Source: JACCZX01 sp963786295 | GTDB taxonomy: Bacteria; Pseudomonadota; Gammaproteobacteria; Burkholderiales; Burkholderiaceae_F | NCBI GenBank assembly: GCA_963786295.1 | Contig: CAWAYV010000029.1 | Coordinates: 62,001 to 126,000, forward strand | Reading direction: 5' to 3' | DNA: 64,000 nt | Part shown: piece by piece, positions 1 to 8,281 of the stretch | How positions within the stretch are numbered: position 1 is the stretch's first letter | Layout of the letters: each line of letters opens with the position of its first letter | Program-made: the position numbers and the translations under genes | Notes under the pieces: generated by a model | What the model was told of the DNA's origin: nothing | Databases searched by the model: none | What the model saw: the letters and a program-made list of their open reading frames with translations, nothing else

Positions 1-105
1 GGCGTCTTTGCGTTCGAGCGGAAATGCATCGGTGCCAAGGTCCAGCTTCGGCTCGCCAAGCAGCCGCAGCCGAATGCCGCCCTGTGCCGTTGCGACAGTC
101 GCCAT
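1..105 (-). CDS. N-terminal fragment of a possible BTAD/AfsR-like regulator (runs off left edge)
   Basis: An ATG at 105-103 opens a frame of 35 codons that continues beyond the window. The visible residues include the pattern IRLRLLGEPKL followed by FPLERKDA. This resembles the first strand and turn of the winged-helix domain at the N-terminus of bacterial transcriptional-activator (BTAD/SARP) and large ATPase regulators, which often begin with a LRLLG..L...G....L..RK.A pattern. It lies 46 bp downstream of the DUF4112 gene on the same strand, so it could be the last gene of the pigment operon or a separate regulator. Too little is visible to fix the family. Confidence 0.4.
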   Translation of the reverse strand, partial: MATVATAQGGIRLRLLGEPKLDLGTDAFPLERKDA

Positions 106-151
106 CGATGCCGATGCGCCTAAAAAGAACGGATCGTATCCGAGGTGTCCG

Positions 152-586
152 CTAGCGGCGGCGCCCTGCACGCACCGGAGTCGCATCGAGATTCGGCGCA
201 TCGAAATACGGCTCGCCCAACTCCGCCTGCAGCAGCTTCAAGTTGCGCCGGTGTGCGCGAAAGTAGACATCGAAAACATCGCCGGCCAGCGGCACCGAGC
301 CGACCGCAGCGTCGACCACGAGATTGCGGATCATTTTCGCTTGCAGCCAGCGCGATGCGCCGAGTTCGCGCGCCTGCGTAATCAGATAGACGCCGATCGC
401 CGCCGACAGCAAATCGCCGGCGACCGGAACGAGCCCGAGCAAGGCGTCGAGCCCAACGGTGGTACGCAGCATCGGCACGTCGATCGCCGAGTCCATTAAC
501 CGCGTCAACGTGATCAACCGCTCGCGCGCGCGGCGCTTGCGCTCGGCAGACGAGATATCAATCGAACGGATCGTGGTGGTCATCAT
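152..586 (-). CDS. DUF4112 family protein
   Basis: Small protein of 143-144 residues. The start is one of two tandem ATGs (586 and 583) that overlap the stop of the upstream methyltransferase. It carries the DUF4112 hallmark: a stretch DSAIDVPMLRTTVGLDALLG followed by LVPVAGDLLSA, and a second VPLAGDVFDV copy, both glycine/alanine-rich and probably membrane-associated. The function of DUF4112 is unknown. It is the last full gene of the pigment operon, translationally coupled to the methyltransferase, so it is probably co-transcribed, though not necessarily part of the pathway. Confidence 0.8.
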   Translation of the reverse strand: MMTTTIRSIDISSAERKRRARERLITLTRLMDSAIDVPMLRTTVGLDALLGLVPVAGDLLSAAIGVYLITQARELGASRWLQAKMIRNLVVDAAVGSVPLAGDVFDVYFRAHRRNLKLLQAELGEPYFDAPNLDATPVRAGRRR

Positions 587-1443
587 TGTTCGGGCGGCGA
601 GCGCTTGGTCGCGATCAGCAGCACGTTGGCGAATAGCGTGCCTTCGCTCATCGGCTGCGCGACGACAGAAAAGCCGATCGCTTCCAGCAGTGCCGTCCAT
701 TCCGCCAATGGCCGCCAGTGCAGCTGAGGCCACGACTTTTGGCGCGCAAACGTCACCCACCAATCGACGGCTGACGTAAAACGAAAGCGCCAGTTCGGCG
801 CGGCATCGGCGACGCGCAGCAACAACGTGCCGCCCGGCGCCAGCGCTGAATACGCATTCGTCAGCAGCGCGCGCTGAGCAACACGATCAACGTAATGCAG
901 CACGTCGAGTATGACCACGACGTCGCACTCGGGCAGAGTGACCTCGCGCACGTCGCCGATTGACAACGAAACGCGATCACGAATATCGAACAACGCGCGC
1001 TGCGCCGTCGCGATTGCGTCCATTCGCAAATCGAATCCGCGCAGTGTCCAGCCGAGCGGCGGCGGGGCCCATGTCTGCGGCCATGCGGATGCGGAGCGTG
1101 GGTCGCACTGCTCGGCGGCGGCAAGTAACGCGGCCAGTATCCCGAGCCCGCAGCCGATGTCGACGATGCGTGCATCAGATGTAATTCGGCCATCGCGCAA
1201 CAGCGCAGCGAATACCGGATCGCCGCCCAGCTTTCCACGCGCAAAGTAGTACGGACCGCGGCCGGCCGGTCGAAAGCGCGAGGCGGCGCGCGCAACCAGC
1301 CTTCGGAAAGCAGGCTCTGAACCAGCAGCAATTCGATCAGCGGGTGCCGATCGCGCAGCGGATGACTCGGCAGAGGCCATCGGATCGGTGGATGCGCGGA
1401 CAGTCGAGGCACCGACCGCCGCGTCGCGAGCCCGCGCTCGCAT
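583..1443 (-). CDS. class I SAM-dependent methyltransferase
   Basis: 286 residues, starting at an ATG that overlaps the stop of the deacetylase gene (TAATG). The reading frame continues further upstream, but only across the deacetylase, so the overlapping start is preferred. SAM-binding motif I is seen as IVDIGCGLGILAALLA, an acidic motif II as LRGFDLRMD, and a post-motif segment as CDVVVILDVLHYVD, followed by LAPGGTLLLRV. This is the class I Rossmann methyltransferase layout. Its place in an aryl polyene operon suggests methylation of the aryl head group or of a tailoring product; the substrate is inferred, not shown. Confidence 0.85.
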   Translation of the reverse strand: MRARARDAAVGASTVRASTDPMASAESSAARSAPADRIAAGSEPAFRRLVARAASRFRPAGRGPYYFARGKLGGDPVFAALLRDGRITSDARIVDIGCGLGILAALLAAAEQCDPRSASAWPQTWAPPPLGWTLRGFDLRMDAIATAQRALFDIRDRVSLSIGDVREVTLPECDVVVILDVLHYVDRVAQRALLTNAYSALAPGGTLLLRVADAAPNWRFRFTSAVDWWVTFARQKSWPQLHWRPLAEWTALLEAIGFSVVAQPMSEGTLFANVLLIATKRSPPEQ

Positions 1444-2306
1444 TAGGCGGGCAGCGCACTGCGCAGCGTCACCGAGCGCCAGGCGCGCTCGCGCAGCGTT
1501 GCCAGCACCAGCGGCAGTGCGCCGATCACGCTCGGCGCACCGGCAGTCGTGCGCCTGCGCCGGCCCTCGATGCCGTCGTGCATCAAGACGATCGCGCCCG
1601 GCGCCAGACGCCGAACGACGCGCGCTGCAACGCGGTCGGCGCAGCTGTCGACGCTGTCGAGCGATCGCACGTTCCAGGCGACGCACCGCAGCCCGAGGCG
1701 CGCGAGCGCCGGTTCCGTCAACGGAGTGCGAATTCCGAACGGGGCACGGAAAAATTTCGGTGCGCTACCGGTAATGTCGGCCAATGCCTTTTGCGCATCG
1801 CCGATGTCGCGCACCAGCCGTCCGACTCCATAAAAGCCCATCGCTCGCGAATGGTCAAACCCGTGGTTTTCGACCGCATGACCACGCGCGGCGATTTCGC
1901 GCACCAGGTGCGGATGCGCGCGGGCTCGCGCGCCGACGCAAAAAAATGTCGCCTGCGTACCGGCTTCGTCCAGCAAATCGAGAACGCGCGGGGTTAGATC
2001 GGCATCCGGCCCATCGTCAAACGTCAGCGCAATCTCGCCACGCTGGACGGCAGACATCGGCAGTTTCGAAATGACCGGGCCGAGCGCGGCACTTCTCGGC
2101 GCGAGCCCGAACGCGAAATTCAATGCATGACTGCTGCACATTGCGCCGACCGCCCACGGCCACAATGCCGGCTGCAGCGCGATTGCCGCAACGCCGGCAG
2201 CGTGGCTGCCGGCCAGCAACCAATGCAACGGGCCCGGCTGCCAGGCGCGCGGCGGCAGCGCCTGATGAAATGTGAAACGCGAAGCGTGAGATGTCGACGA
2301 TTTCAC
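1443..2306 (-). CDS. NodB-type polysaccharide deacetylase
   Basis: 287 residues. A GTG start at 2306 overlaps the stop of the upstream methyltransferase by 4 nt; the open frame extends further upstream only as a shadow. Hydrophobic N-terminal segments (about residues 20-60) suggest membrane anchoring. The NodB domain follows: motif 1 LTFDDGPD with two metal-site Asp, motif 2 as NHGFDHS, motif 3 as RAPFGIRTP, then VAWNVRSLD and the late VLMHDG motif with its catalytic His. The zinc ligands therefore look intact. Deacetylases of this family act on N-acetyl sugars or other acyl esters. Here it may trim a sugar acetyl on the anchor made by the neighbouring GT2; that role is inferred. Confidence 0.87.
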   Translation of the reverse strand: MKSSTSHASRFTFHQALPPRAWQPGPLHWLLAGSHAAGVAAIALQPALWPWAVGAMCSSHALNFAFGLAPRSAALGPVISKLPMSAVQRGEIALTFDDGPDADLTPRVLDLLDEAGTQATFFCVGARARAHPHLVREIAARGHAVENHGFDHSRAMGFYGVGRLVRDIGDAQKALADITGSAPKFFRAPFGIRTPLTEPALARLGLRCVAWNVRSLDSVDSCADRVAARVVRRLAPGAIVLMHDGIEGRRRRTTAGAPSVIGALPLVLATLRERAWRSVTLRSALPA

Positions 2307-3064
2307 GTTGACTTGACAGCAACATACTCGGAGAAGATGCCGAGCACGACGTGGCGGGTGACGCTGGTGAATCCGGCAGCGCGCATTTGTTCGATGACCT
2401 TCTGCGGCGGCACGCACGCTTCGATCGAATCCCAGTAGTAACGCATCAGCTGTGGCATATCGCGCGAGCGTCCGACGACGCGCGCCATCGCGGGCACGAA
2501 ATGACGCATATACAGACGCAACCACCACGTCGCGCGAGCGCTGGAAGGACGCGTGATCTCGAGCACGCACGCGCGGCCTCCGGGTCGCAGCACGCGGAAG
2601 AACTCGCCGAACACGGCGCGCAAATCGGCTACGTGGCGCAACGCATACCCCATGCAGACGAAGTCGAACGAGCGGTCGGCCGCAGGCAGCTCCTCGGCGC
2701 GGCCTTCGACCACGCGCATTCCCGTCGGCAAATGAGCGTTCGCCAGCATGCCCACACTCGGATCGACGCCGGTCACGTTGGTACCGCTGCCGCTCAATCG
2801 CGCAGCCTCGATCGCGGTGAGCCCGGTGCCGGTGCCGACATCGAGCACCTGCATTCCGCGCGTCAGGCCCGCGCGTGACAGCGCCTGCCGGCGATACCAA
2901 GGGCCACTGCCGAACGCCATCAGCGACTCGACCCGGTCGTAATCGACGGCGGTCGAATCGAACACGCGACGCAACCAGGAATGGCGCGCGGCCTCGTCGG
3001 CGTAATACTCAGTCAGCGGCCGGTGCGGCGCGACCCTTTGTATTTCGCTGGTCCGCTCGTTCAT
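2303..3064 (-). CDS. UbiE/MenG-like SAM methyltransferase
   Basis: 253 residues with a 4-nt ATGA overlap with the preceding ketoreductase. Residues from about 35 resemble UbiE: FDSTAVDYDRV at the N-terminus, the SAM-binding loop VLDVGTGTGLTAIEAA near residue 75, an acidic GVDPSVGML and the core strand FDFVCMGYALRHV. Genuine UbiE acts on ubiquinone/menaquinone precursors. The location inside an aryl polyene operon suggests an O- or C-methyltransferase for the pigment head group instead. It is clearly a methyltransferase; the substrate is inferred. Confidence 0.85.
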   Translation of the reverse strand: MNERTSEIQRVAPHRPLTEYYADEAARHSWLRRVFDSTAVDYDRVESLMAFGSGPWYRRQALSRAGLTRGMQVLDVGTGTGLTAIEAARLSGSGTNVTGVDPSVGMLANAHLPTGMRVVEGRAEELPAADRSFDFVCMGYALRHVADLRAVFGEFFRVLRPGGRACVLEITRPSSARATWWLRLYMRHFVPAMARVVGRSRDMPQLMRYYWDSIEACVPPQKVIEQMRAAGFTSVTRHVVLGIFSEYVAVKST

Positions 3065-3816
3065 GCTGCCAGCCCTCCGTTGACGCCGATCACTTGCCGC
3101 GTAATGTAGGCGGCATCAGCGGAGAGCAAGAACGCGACCGTTGCTGCCACTTCGTCGGCTTCGCCGATGCGCCCGGCGGGAATCATTTTCGTCATTTCCT
3201 CGACCGGCAATTCGCGCGTCATGTCGGTGGCGATCAACCCGGGTGCTACGCAGTTGACCGTGATGTTGCGACTGGCAAGCTCAAGCGCCAGAGATCGTGT
3301 CGCGCCGATGATCCCCGCCTTGGACGCGCTGTAGTTGACCTGCCCGCGATTGCCGATTTGCGCGGCTACCGAAGCCAGGGTGACGATGCGGCCGGGCCGG
3401 CGCCGCCGAATCATCGGCATCACCAGCGGGTGCAGCACGTTGTAGAAACCATCGAGGTTAGTGCGCAAAACGCGATCCCAGTTCTCGCCGGACAGCGCGG
3501 GAAACACCTGATCGCGCGCGATGCCGGCATTTAATACAACGCCGTAGGGTGCACCCCGCGCTTCGACCTGCGCGCCGAGCACTTGCGCGCATGCGGCACG
3601 ATCGGCGATGTCGAACGCCAGCACATCAACTTCGCGGCCGAGCTCGCGCATTTCGACGCAGACGGCGTCGATCGCCGCGCTAGAGTCGGATTGGCCGGAA
3701 TGATGCAACCAGACGTCATAGCCGTCGCGCGCCAGACGCAATGCGGTGGCGCGTCCGATGCCGCGGCTCGAGCCGGTGACCAGCACGGCGCCGACCTTCA
3801 TCTCGCCGGCACTCAT
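3061..3816 (-). CDS. fabG: 3-oxoacyl-ACP reductase, FabG-type (polyene ketoreductase)
   Basis: 251-residue short-chain dehydrogenase/reductase. It shows the cofactor loop TGSSRGIG near residue 16, LNAGIARD, and the catalytic Ser, Tyr and Lys in TLASVAAQIG and VNYSASKAG, followed by NCVAPGLIATDM. The C-terminus ends VNGGLAA as is typical of FabG. Both ends overlap the neighbours by 4 nt. In aryl polyene systems one FabG-like enzyme reduces each beta-keto intermediate before dehydration; that is the inferred role here, rather than housekeeping fatty-acid synthesis. Confidence 0.92.
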   Translation of the reverse strand: MSAGEMKVGAVLVTGSSRGIGRATALRLARDGYDVWLHHSGQSDSSAAIDAVCVEMRELGREVDVLAFDIADRAACAQVLGAQVEARGAPYGVVLNAGIARDQVFPALSGENWDRVLRTNLDGFYNVLHPLVMPMIRRRRPGRIVTLASVAAQIGNRGQVNYSASKAGIIGATRSLALELASRNITVNCVAPGLIATDMTRELPVEEMTKMIPAGRIGEADEVAATVAFLLSADAAYITRQVIGVNGGLAA

Positions 3817-4868
3817 CTTGGTACTCGCCAGAACGGAAAAAAGTTAAACCACGCGAGCGGCGCTTCGCGGCACGCGCGTTCGAGGTAACGCACATAATCG
3901 GCGATGACCTCGCGCAACGCCGCGTCCCGAGTCTTGCGCGGCAGCACGATGCGGTCGCGCATCAACTCGCACACCAGCGTGTAGCGTCCACGATCGGCCG
4001 GACGCTGATAGCACGCCAGCCAGTACACGGGGCAATCGAGCGCGGCTGCCAACACCCATGGCCCGATCGGAAACGGAGCGTCGGCGCCTAGAAACGGAAC
4101 GTCAAGCACACCACTGCGTACGCCCCCGGTCGCTGCGCGCCCGCCCCCCGCGGGGGCACGCGACGAGCTTGGGGCGGCCCGGCGCTCATCGCGTTGGCTG
4201 GTCACCGGCACGCGGTCGGCAGCAATCACTACGAAGTCGCCAAGCTCGACACGCGCCGCCAAGTGCGCGATCGTCGCGGTGTCGACTTCCGTGACCTGCA
4301 GCAAGCGCTCGGCGCTCTGCGGATTCACGCGCGTCAGCATCCGGTTGAAGCGCTCCGCGTGCCGCGTGTGCACGAGGATGTGCAGCCGCAATTGCTTCGC
4401 GTACTCGCCCATTCGGCGCAGTACTTCGAGGTTGCCGAAATGCGCGACGACCAGCACGCCGCCGCGATTTGCTTCGATCGCCCGATCGAAGCGCGGATCG
4501 ACTTCGCGGCGAATTTCGTCGAGCTTGATACCACCCGTCCAGACCAGCGCTTTGTCGAGCAGCGCATCGGCAAAGTGACGCACATGTCTTGCGGCCGCGC
4601 GCCATGCGCTCCACCGGCCAACGTCGCCGGCCAGCACTCCGAGGCGTTGCTGGTAGTCGATCGACGCGCGGCGCGCCAGTGGCCGCACCGCGACGAAATA
4701 CCATGAGACCGGCCACATCAGCGCGCGATACAGCACGCGACCGAACACTGCATGACATGCATACACGAACCACAGGCCGATCGTGAGCCCGGCTTCGGGC
4801 ACCGATGCCCAGTGCGTCGGGCGCGGATTCGATTGCATGTCGACAGCCGTCATACAGGCATGATGCAT
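3813..4868 (-). CDS. LpxL/HtrB-like lysophospholipid acyltransferase
   Basis: 351 residues (ATG at 4868; in-frame ATGs at 4853 and 4838 are possible). The N-terminal THWA segment is followed by a hydrophobic helix, as in LpxL-like acyltransferases that accompany aryl polyene glycosyltransferases. The catalytic H-x4-E appears as VVAHFGNLEVLRR near residue 140, and VVIAADRVPVT and the C-terminal NFFPFW region match the family. Between about residues 224 and 255 there is an Arg/Ala/Pro/Gly-rich stretch just before LDVPFLG that looks like a translated GC-rich insertion (see the repeat at 4117-4205). It probably transfers an acyl chain to the pigment or its anchor lipid; this is inferred. Confidence 0.85.
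   Translation of the reverse strand: MHHACMTAVDMQSNPRPTHWASVPEAGLTIGLWFVYACHAVFGRVLYRALMWPVSWYFVAVRPLARRASIDYQQRLGVLAGDVGRWSAWRAAARHVRHFADALLDKALVWTGGIKLDEIRREVDPRFDRAIEANRGGVLVVAHFGNLEVLRRMGEYAKQLRLHILVHTRHAERFNRMLTRVNPQSAERLLQVTEVDTATIAHLAARVELGDFVVIAADRVPVTSQRDERRAAPSSSRAPAGGGRAATGGVRSGVLDVPFLGADAPFPIGPWVLAAALDCPVYWLACYQRPADRGRYTLVCELMRDRIVLPRKTRDAALREVIADYVRYLERACREAPLAWFNFFPFWRVPR
4117..4205. repeat. GC-rich palindromic element inside the acyltransferase gene
   Basis: This stretch is far richer in G and C runs than the surrounding gene and contains a perfect hairpin, GCCCCCCGCGGGGGC, followed by a GAGCTTGGGGCGGCCCGGC segment. From memory, similar sequences occur as small dispersed repeats in Burkholderiales. 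The gene stays in frame through it, producing a low-complexity insert in the encoded enzyme. Boundaries are approximate. Confidence 0.5.
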
Positions 4869-4878
4869 CAGAGCGAGT

Positions 4879-5643
4879 CTATGGCGCCTTGCCTGCCAAC
4901 CGACGTGGCAGCAGCCGTGGCAGGCGGATCAGCATCCCCGCAAATAATCGAAAATGCAGCCCTGTAATGCGCAGGTTGTCTCGCAGCATCCGAAAATGTG
5001 AAACGCCGTCGGCCGGGTACGTCACCGGAGTGGGCAGGTTGATGACCGGGGTGCCGGCCCAGAAGAGCCGCACAATGATCTCGGTGTCGAATTCCATGCG
5101 GCGGCCGATGCGCACCTGATCGTCGAGCGCAACGGCAGGCGCGATCGGGTACACCCGAAAGCCGCACATCGCATCGGCAATCTGCAGCGACAAAGTGTTC
5201 AGCCACACCAGCACGGTCGTGATGCGCCTGCCGTGCAGTCTGACGGCGGGCACGCTGGCATCGTATTGCGGCACACCGTTGATCACCGCGGCGGGATGGC
5301 GTTCAGCGGCGGCGACGAATTCGCCAATGCGCGACGGATCGTGCTGCAAGTCGGCGTCGATCTGTACTGCATGCGTGAACCCAGCGGCGTGCGCGGCGCG
5401 TAGTCCGGCGACAACGGCGCCGCCTTTGCCTTGATTGTGCTCGAGCCGCAGCCGCCGCAGCCACGGTTGATTTTCAGCGCATAAGGCCTGCACCGCTTGC
5501 GCGCATGGCGCATGGCTGCCGTCGTCGACCAGCCAGCACGTCAGGCCGGTCGTGCGCAACGCGTCCACCAGGCGCGGCAACGCCTGATGATGGTCGTAGA
5601 CCGGCACGATGACGCAAACGCGAAGCGCGGCGGGTGAGGACAA
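4879..5643 (-). CDS. family 2 glycosyltransferase
   Basis: 254 residues. The only usable start after the upstream in-frame stop is a TTG at 5643. The GT-A fold is clear: VIVPVYDHHQALPRLVDAL at the N-terminus, WLVDDGSH, HNQGKGGAVVAGL and the catalytic/metal DXD-like IDADLQHDP near residue 98, followed by CGFRVYP. It belongs to the dolichol-phosphate-mannose-synthase-like GT2 enzymes found in aryl polyene operons, often next to or fused with an LpxL-like acyltransferase, which here is the next gene 10 bp away. It probably glycosylates the carrier lipid or pigment; donor and acceptor are unknown. Confidence 0.88.
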   Translation of the reverse strand: MSSPAALRVCVIVPVYDHHQALPRLVDALRTTGLTCWLVDDGSHAPCAQAVQALCAENQPWLRRLRLEHNQGKGGAVVAGLRAAHAAGFTHAVQIDADLQHDPSRIGEFVAAAERHPAAVINGVPQYDASVPAVRLHGRRITTVLVWLNTLSLQIADAMCGFRVYPIAPAVALDDQVRIGRRMEFDTEIIVRLFWAGTPVINLPTPVTYPADGVSHFRMLRDNLRITGLHFRLFAGMLIRLPRLLPRRLAGKAP

Positions 5644-5667
5644 CGTGCCGATGTGCTGCCGGATATT

Positions 5668-5955
5668 TCAGCGCAACAGCAGATCGATTGCCTGCGTCAG
5701 CGTGCGAACACGGCGGAATTCACGCGCATCGACGTTGCGGTCGAACGCATCGTTGAACTTCATCACGATTTCCGCGGCGTCGATGCTGTCCAGATCGAGA
5801 TCCTGATAAAGATCGGCGCTCAGTACCAACCGGTCCGCGGCGATCGCGAATTCGCGCTGCAGAAAATCGCGCAGCCAGAGCTCGACGCGGGCAAACGAAC
5901 TGTCGGCTTGGGACACCGAGTGCACATTCGCCAGCGGGAAGTCATCGCGCTTCAT
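5668..5955 (-). CDS. acyl carrier protein (second of two)
   Basis: 95 residues. The ATG at 5955 lies 4 bp after the first ACP; the open frame extends upstream but overlaps that gene. The phosphopantetheine attachment site is LDLDSIDAAEIVM, with Ser as the modified residue, within an otherwise typical four-helix ACP sequence. Aryl polyene clusters usually carry two different ACPs. One is thought to receive the aromatic starter and the other the growing chain, but which is which cannot be read from sequence. Confidence 0.88.
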   Translation of the reverse strand: MKRDDFPLANVHSVSQADSSFARVELWLRDFLQREFAIAADRLVLSADLYQDLDLDSIDAAEIVMKFNDAFDRNVDAREFRRVRTLTQAIDLLLR

Positions 5956-5959
5956 ATCG

Positions 5960-6232
5960 CTATGCCGCTCGCTCAGCGCCCCGCTGGCTGGCCACAAAAG
6001 CCGCCAGCGCGCGCACGTTCGCAAAATGCCGACGGTTGTTTTCGTTGTCGGCCGTGAGCTTCACTCCGTAACGCTTGGCAAGCGCAACGCCGATCTCCAG
6101 CGCATCGATAGAGTCCAGCCCCAGCCCCTCGACGAACAACGGCGCGACCGGATCGATCTCTTCGGGCTGCATGTCCTCCAACCCGGTGCACTCGATGATC
6201 AACTGAGCGATTTCGTGTTCAAGCGGATTCAC
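5960..6232 (-). CDS. acyl carrier protein (first of two)
   Basis: 90 residues with a GTG start that overlaps the end of the PlsC-like gene by 14 nt. The 4'-phosphopantetheine site is GLDSIDALEIGVAL, preceded by the acidic helix I segment IDPVAPLFVEGLG. It would be activated by the phosphopantetheinyl transferase encoded two genes upstream and used by the ketosynthase pair for polyene assembly. Confidence 0.9.
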   Translation of the reverse strand: MNPLEHEIAQLIIECTGLEDMQPEEIDPVAPLFVEGLGLDSIDALEIGVALAKRYGVKLTADNENNRRHFANVRALAAFVASQRGAERAA

Positions 6233-7097
6233 AACGAGTGGGCTCCCTAACGTTCAACTCACTAATGTAGAACTCACGCAAATGTTCGGTCAGCCGGCGC
6301 GCGGCGAGCGACACGCTGCTACCGTCTCGCAGAAACTGTGCCGGATCGATCGGCGCGTGTCCCATTACGCGCACTTTCGGCCGCACCTTCGGTGCCAGCC
6401 ACCAGCGACTCTTCTTGTTCAGCAGCGGTTCCGAAAGTTCGATCGTCACCGGAATCACCGGGCAGCCGGCGCGCACCGCAATATGCGCCGCGCCGCGCCG
6501 CAACCGAATTACACCATCGTCTCCAGTACGGGTGCACTCAGGAAACAGAACCAACGACTCTCCCGCAGCGATGCGAGCACGACACTCATCAATGAGCGAC
6601 AGCGCATCGGCGTTGACAACGAAATCCGCACCGCGAATGGCACCCGAAGTAAATGGATTGATCTGCAACGACCGCTTGGCGACCACGATGGCACCTTTAA
6701 CGTGGCCCAGCAAAATGAGCGCGTCGATTAACGACGGATGATTGGCGACGATCAACGAGCCGGGCGCCGGCACACGAGCGAGCCCGACTATTTCGAGATC
6801 GATCAGGCGCAAGGCCCGCATGCTGCCGACGTAGGTGCGCAATATGCGGTGCACGACATTTCGTACGCCGTGCGCGCGGCGCACCCGATCGCGCACGAAA
6901 GCGGAGTACGCCGGCACGATCAGCGCGCTCATCAACGCGCCGCAAATGCCAAATACCCCAAACAACGCGATCTGCCCGATCGACCGGGCGGCGCGATCAG
7001 CCCCGGCAGCAAAGCGGGAGCGCCGGCCTGCCGCAGGCTGTGGCCGTATCAGCTCTTCGCGCCCGGTGCCGGCGCGCTCGGACAGGATAACTGCCAT
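6219..7097 (-). CDS. PlsC-like lysophospholipid acyltransferase
   Basis: 292 residues. An N-terminal hydrophobic helix (about residues 40-65) is followed by the PlsC acyltransferase domain with catalytic NHPSLID (H-x4-D) near residue 137 and the phosphate-binding FPECTRTG near residue 205, then VIPVTIEL. This is a membrane-bound 1-acylglycerol-3-phosphate acyltransferase fold. Within the pigment operon it is a second acyltransferase alongside the LpxL-like enzyme, plausibly loading the finished polyene onto a glycerolipid or sugar lipid. The substrate is inferred. Confidence 0.88.
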   Translation of the reverse strand: MAVILSERAGTGREELIRPQPAAGRRSRFAAGADRAARSIGQIALFGVFGICGALMSALIVPAYSAFVRDRVRRAHGVRNVVHRILRTYVGSMRALRLIDLEIVGLARVPAPGSLIVANHPSLIDALILLGHVKGAIVVAKRSLQINPFTSGAIRGADFVVNADALSLIDECRARIAAGESLVLFPECTRTGDDGVIRLRRGAAHIAVRAGCPVIPVTIELSEPLLNKKSRWWLAPKVRPKVRVMGHAPIDPAQFLRDGSSVSLAARRLTEHLREFYISELNVREPTRCESA

Positions 7098-7168
7098 TCA
7101 TGTCACCTTGTGCCGCTCCCCCACGGACCACGACTCGCCCGCACCGATACGCCTCGGCCAGTCAGTTA

Positions 7169-7798
7169 TCAGACGGCTTCCCACTGCAATTCGGCCGTAT
7201 TGTAAGTCCCGGTCATTGCATCGAATACGCCGGTAATTGGCGGGTTTGCGGTTCCGGCAACAGCGAGTTGACAACGATCCCAGGTGGACCGCCAGACCTG
7301 CGCATGCGCCTGCGGGCCGGCTTTCAGCCGCGCCTCGGCGACGACCCACGCGCGCAGGACCGAAGCCGTGTCATGGGTACCCTCTGCCAGTCCGAGCATT
7401 GCGGCCGCCGCCCGCGTATCGCGCACGGGCCGCATCGATTCGAGATCGACGCCGACTCGAGCACCGGCAACCACCACCGCGACTGAGTTCGCACTGTGCG
7501 CGATGCTGGCGTACACCGGCACGCTCGCATGCAACAGCACCTGGCCGTCGGCGGCAATTTCGATCATTGCATCGTCAAAACCCGCAGCCGCCAGCGCCCA
7601 GCGCAGTGTGCTGTGGCCGAGTACAAACTGCTCACGGCGCAGCGGACGATCAATGTGCGCCAAACGCGTACGTTCGGTGGGCGTCAGCCGATCTATCTGC
7701 GCTGCCTGCCATTTATCGGCTAACGGCGAATCGAAACGGCTTAGACACAGCAACGGTGAACCGAGCAACTCACCGCCCGCGGAGTCTTTCGCCACCAT
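7169..7798 (-). CDS. 4'-phosphopantetheinyl transferase, Sfp/HetI-like
   Basis: 209 residues. The magnesium-binding and catalytic motifs are recognisable: ASIAHSANSVAVVV (usual form SISHS), VGVDLESMRPVRD (usual form VGVDIE) and AWVVAEARLKA (usual form W..KEA..K). It would convert the two apo-ACPs of this operon to the holo form. The usual Lys of the KEA motif is replaced (VAEARLK), so it is a divergent member, but motif order and length fit a compact Sfp-type enzyme. Confidence 0.8.
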   Translation of the reverse strand: MVAKDSAGGELLGSPLLCLSRFDSPLADKWQAAQIDRLTPTERTRLAHIDRPLRREQFVLGHSTLRWALAAAGFDDAMIEIAADGQVLLHASVPVYASIAHSANSVAVVVAGARVGVDLESMRPVRDTRAAAAMLGLAEGTHDTASVLRAWVVAEARLKAGPQAHAQVWRSTWDRCQLAVAGTANPPITGVFDAMTGTYNTAELQWEAV

Positions 7799-7816
7799 GT
7801 CAAACCGTTGGATGCC

Positions 7817-8281
7817 CTACGGCCCCGGCCCTGAAATCGGCAGGACCGGTGCGTCGAGCAACACGCTGGCATGGCCGCTCAACAGTATCGCGCCGGACGC
7901 GCGAATTTCGAATCGGTAGGCGACCTGATTGTCGGATCTGAACTCGCTGACTGCTTCGATAGTCAGCGGCGCTGCGCACTGGTCGAGGCGCTCTACCGAC
8001 CAGCGCAGATCGGATGCGGCGACGAGGAAACCGTGGCGTGCGCGGTCACGCGACGGCCCGGCACTTACCGCCAGCAGCGCACCATGAATTGCCATCGCCT
8101 GCGCACCGTATTCGAGGCCGCATAGGATCGAAAGCGCGCCATCATCGGCCAGCGGATGATCCGGGACGCGATGCGAATCGCTTTCGCAAACGATCCGCTG
8201 CTCGTCGTACGACACGATGCGGTCGACCAGCCGCATGCGGCCACTGTGCGGCAGCAGTGTGTCGATCGAAGGCATCAACAT
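7817..8281 (-). CDS. ApeP-like hotdog 3-hydroxyacyl-ACP dehydratase
   Basis: 152-154 residues. Either the ATG at 8281 or the one at 8275, which forms a TGATG overlap with the preceding gene, could be the start. The N-terminus has the LLPHSGRMRLVDRI signature of ApeP/FabA-like hotdog dehydratases (LPH.G.M.LVD), and HPLADDGALSILCGLEYGAQAMAIHG gives the central helix in two short blocks. Together with the FabZ-like protein encoded at 13291-13668 it gives the operon two dehydratases, as in characterised aryl polyene systems. Confidence 0.82.
   Translation of the reverse strand: MLMPSIDTLLPHSGRMRLVDRIVSYDEQRIVCESDSHRVPDHPLADDGALSILCGLEYGAQAMAIHGALLAVSAGPSRDRARHGFLVAASDLRWSVERLDQCAAPLTIEAVSEFRSDNQVAYRFEIRASGAILLSGHASVLLDAPVLPISGPGP

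Noticed and set aside
8..499. Plus-strand open frame of 163 codons opposite DUF4112
   Set aside because: Low-complexity Arg/Ala-rich translation with no motif; antisense shadow of a GC-rich gene.
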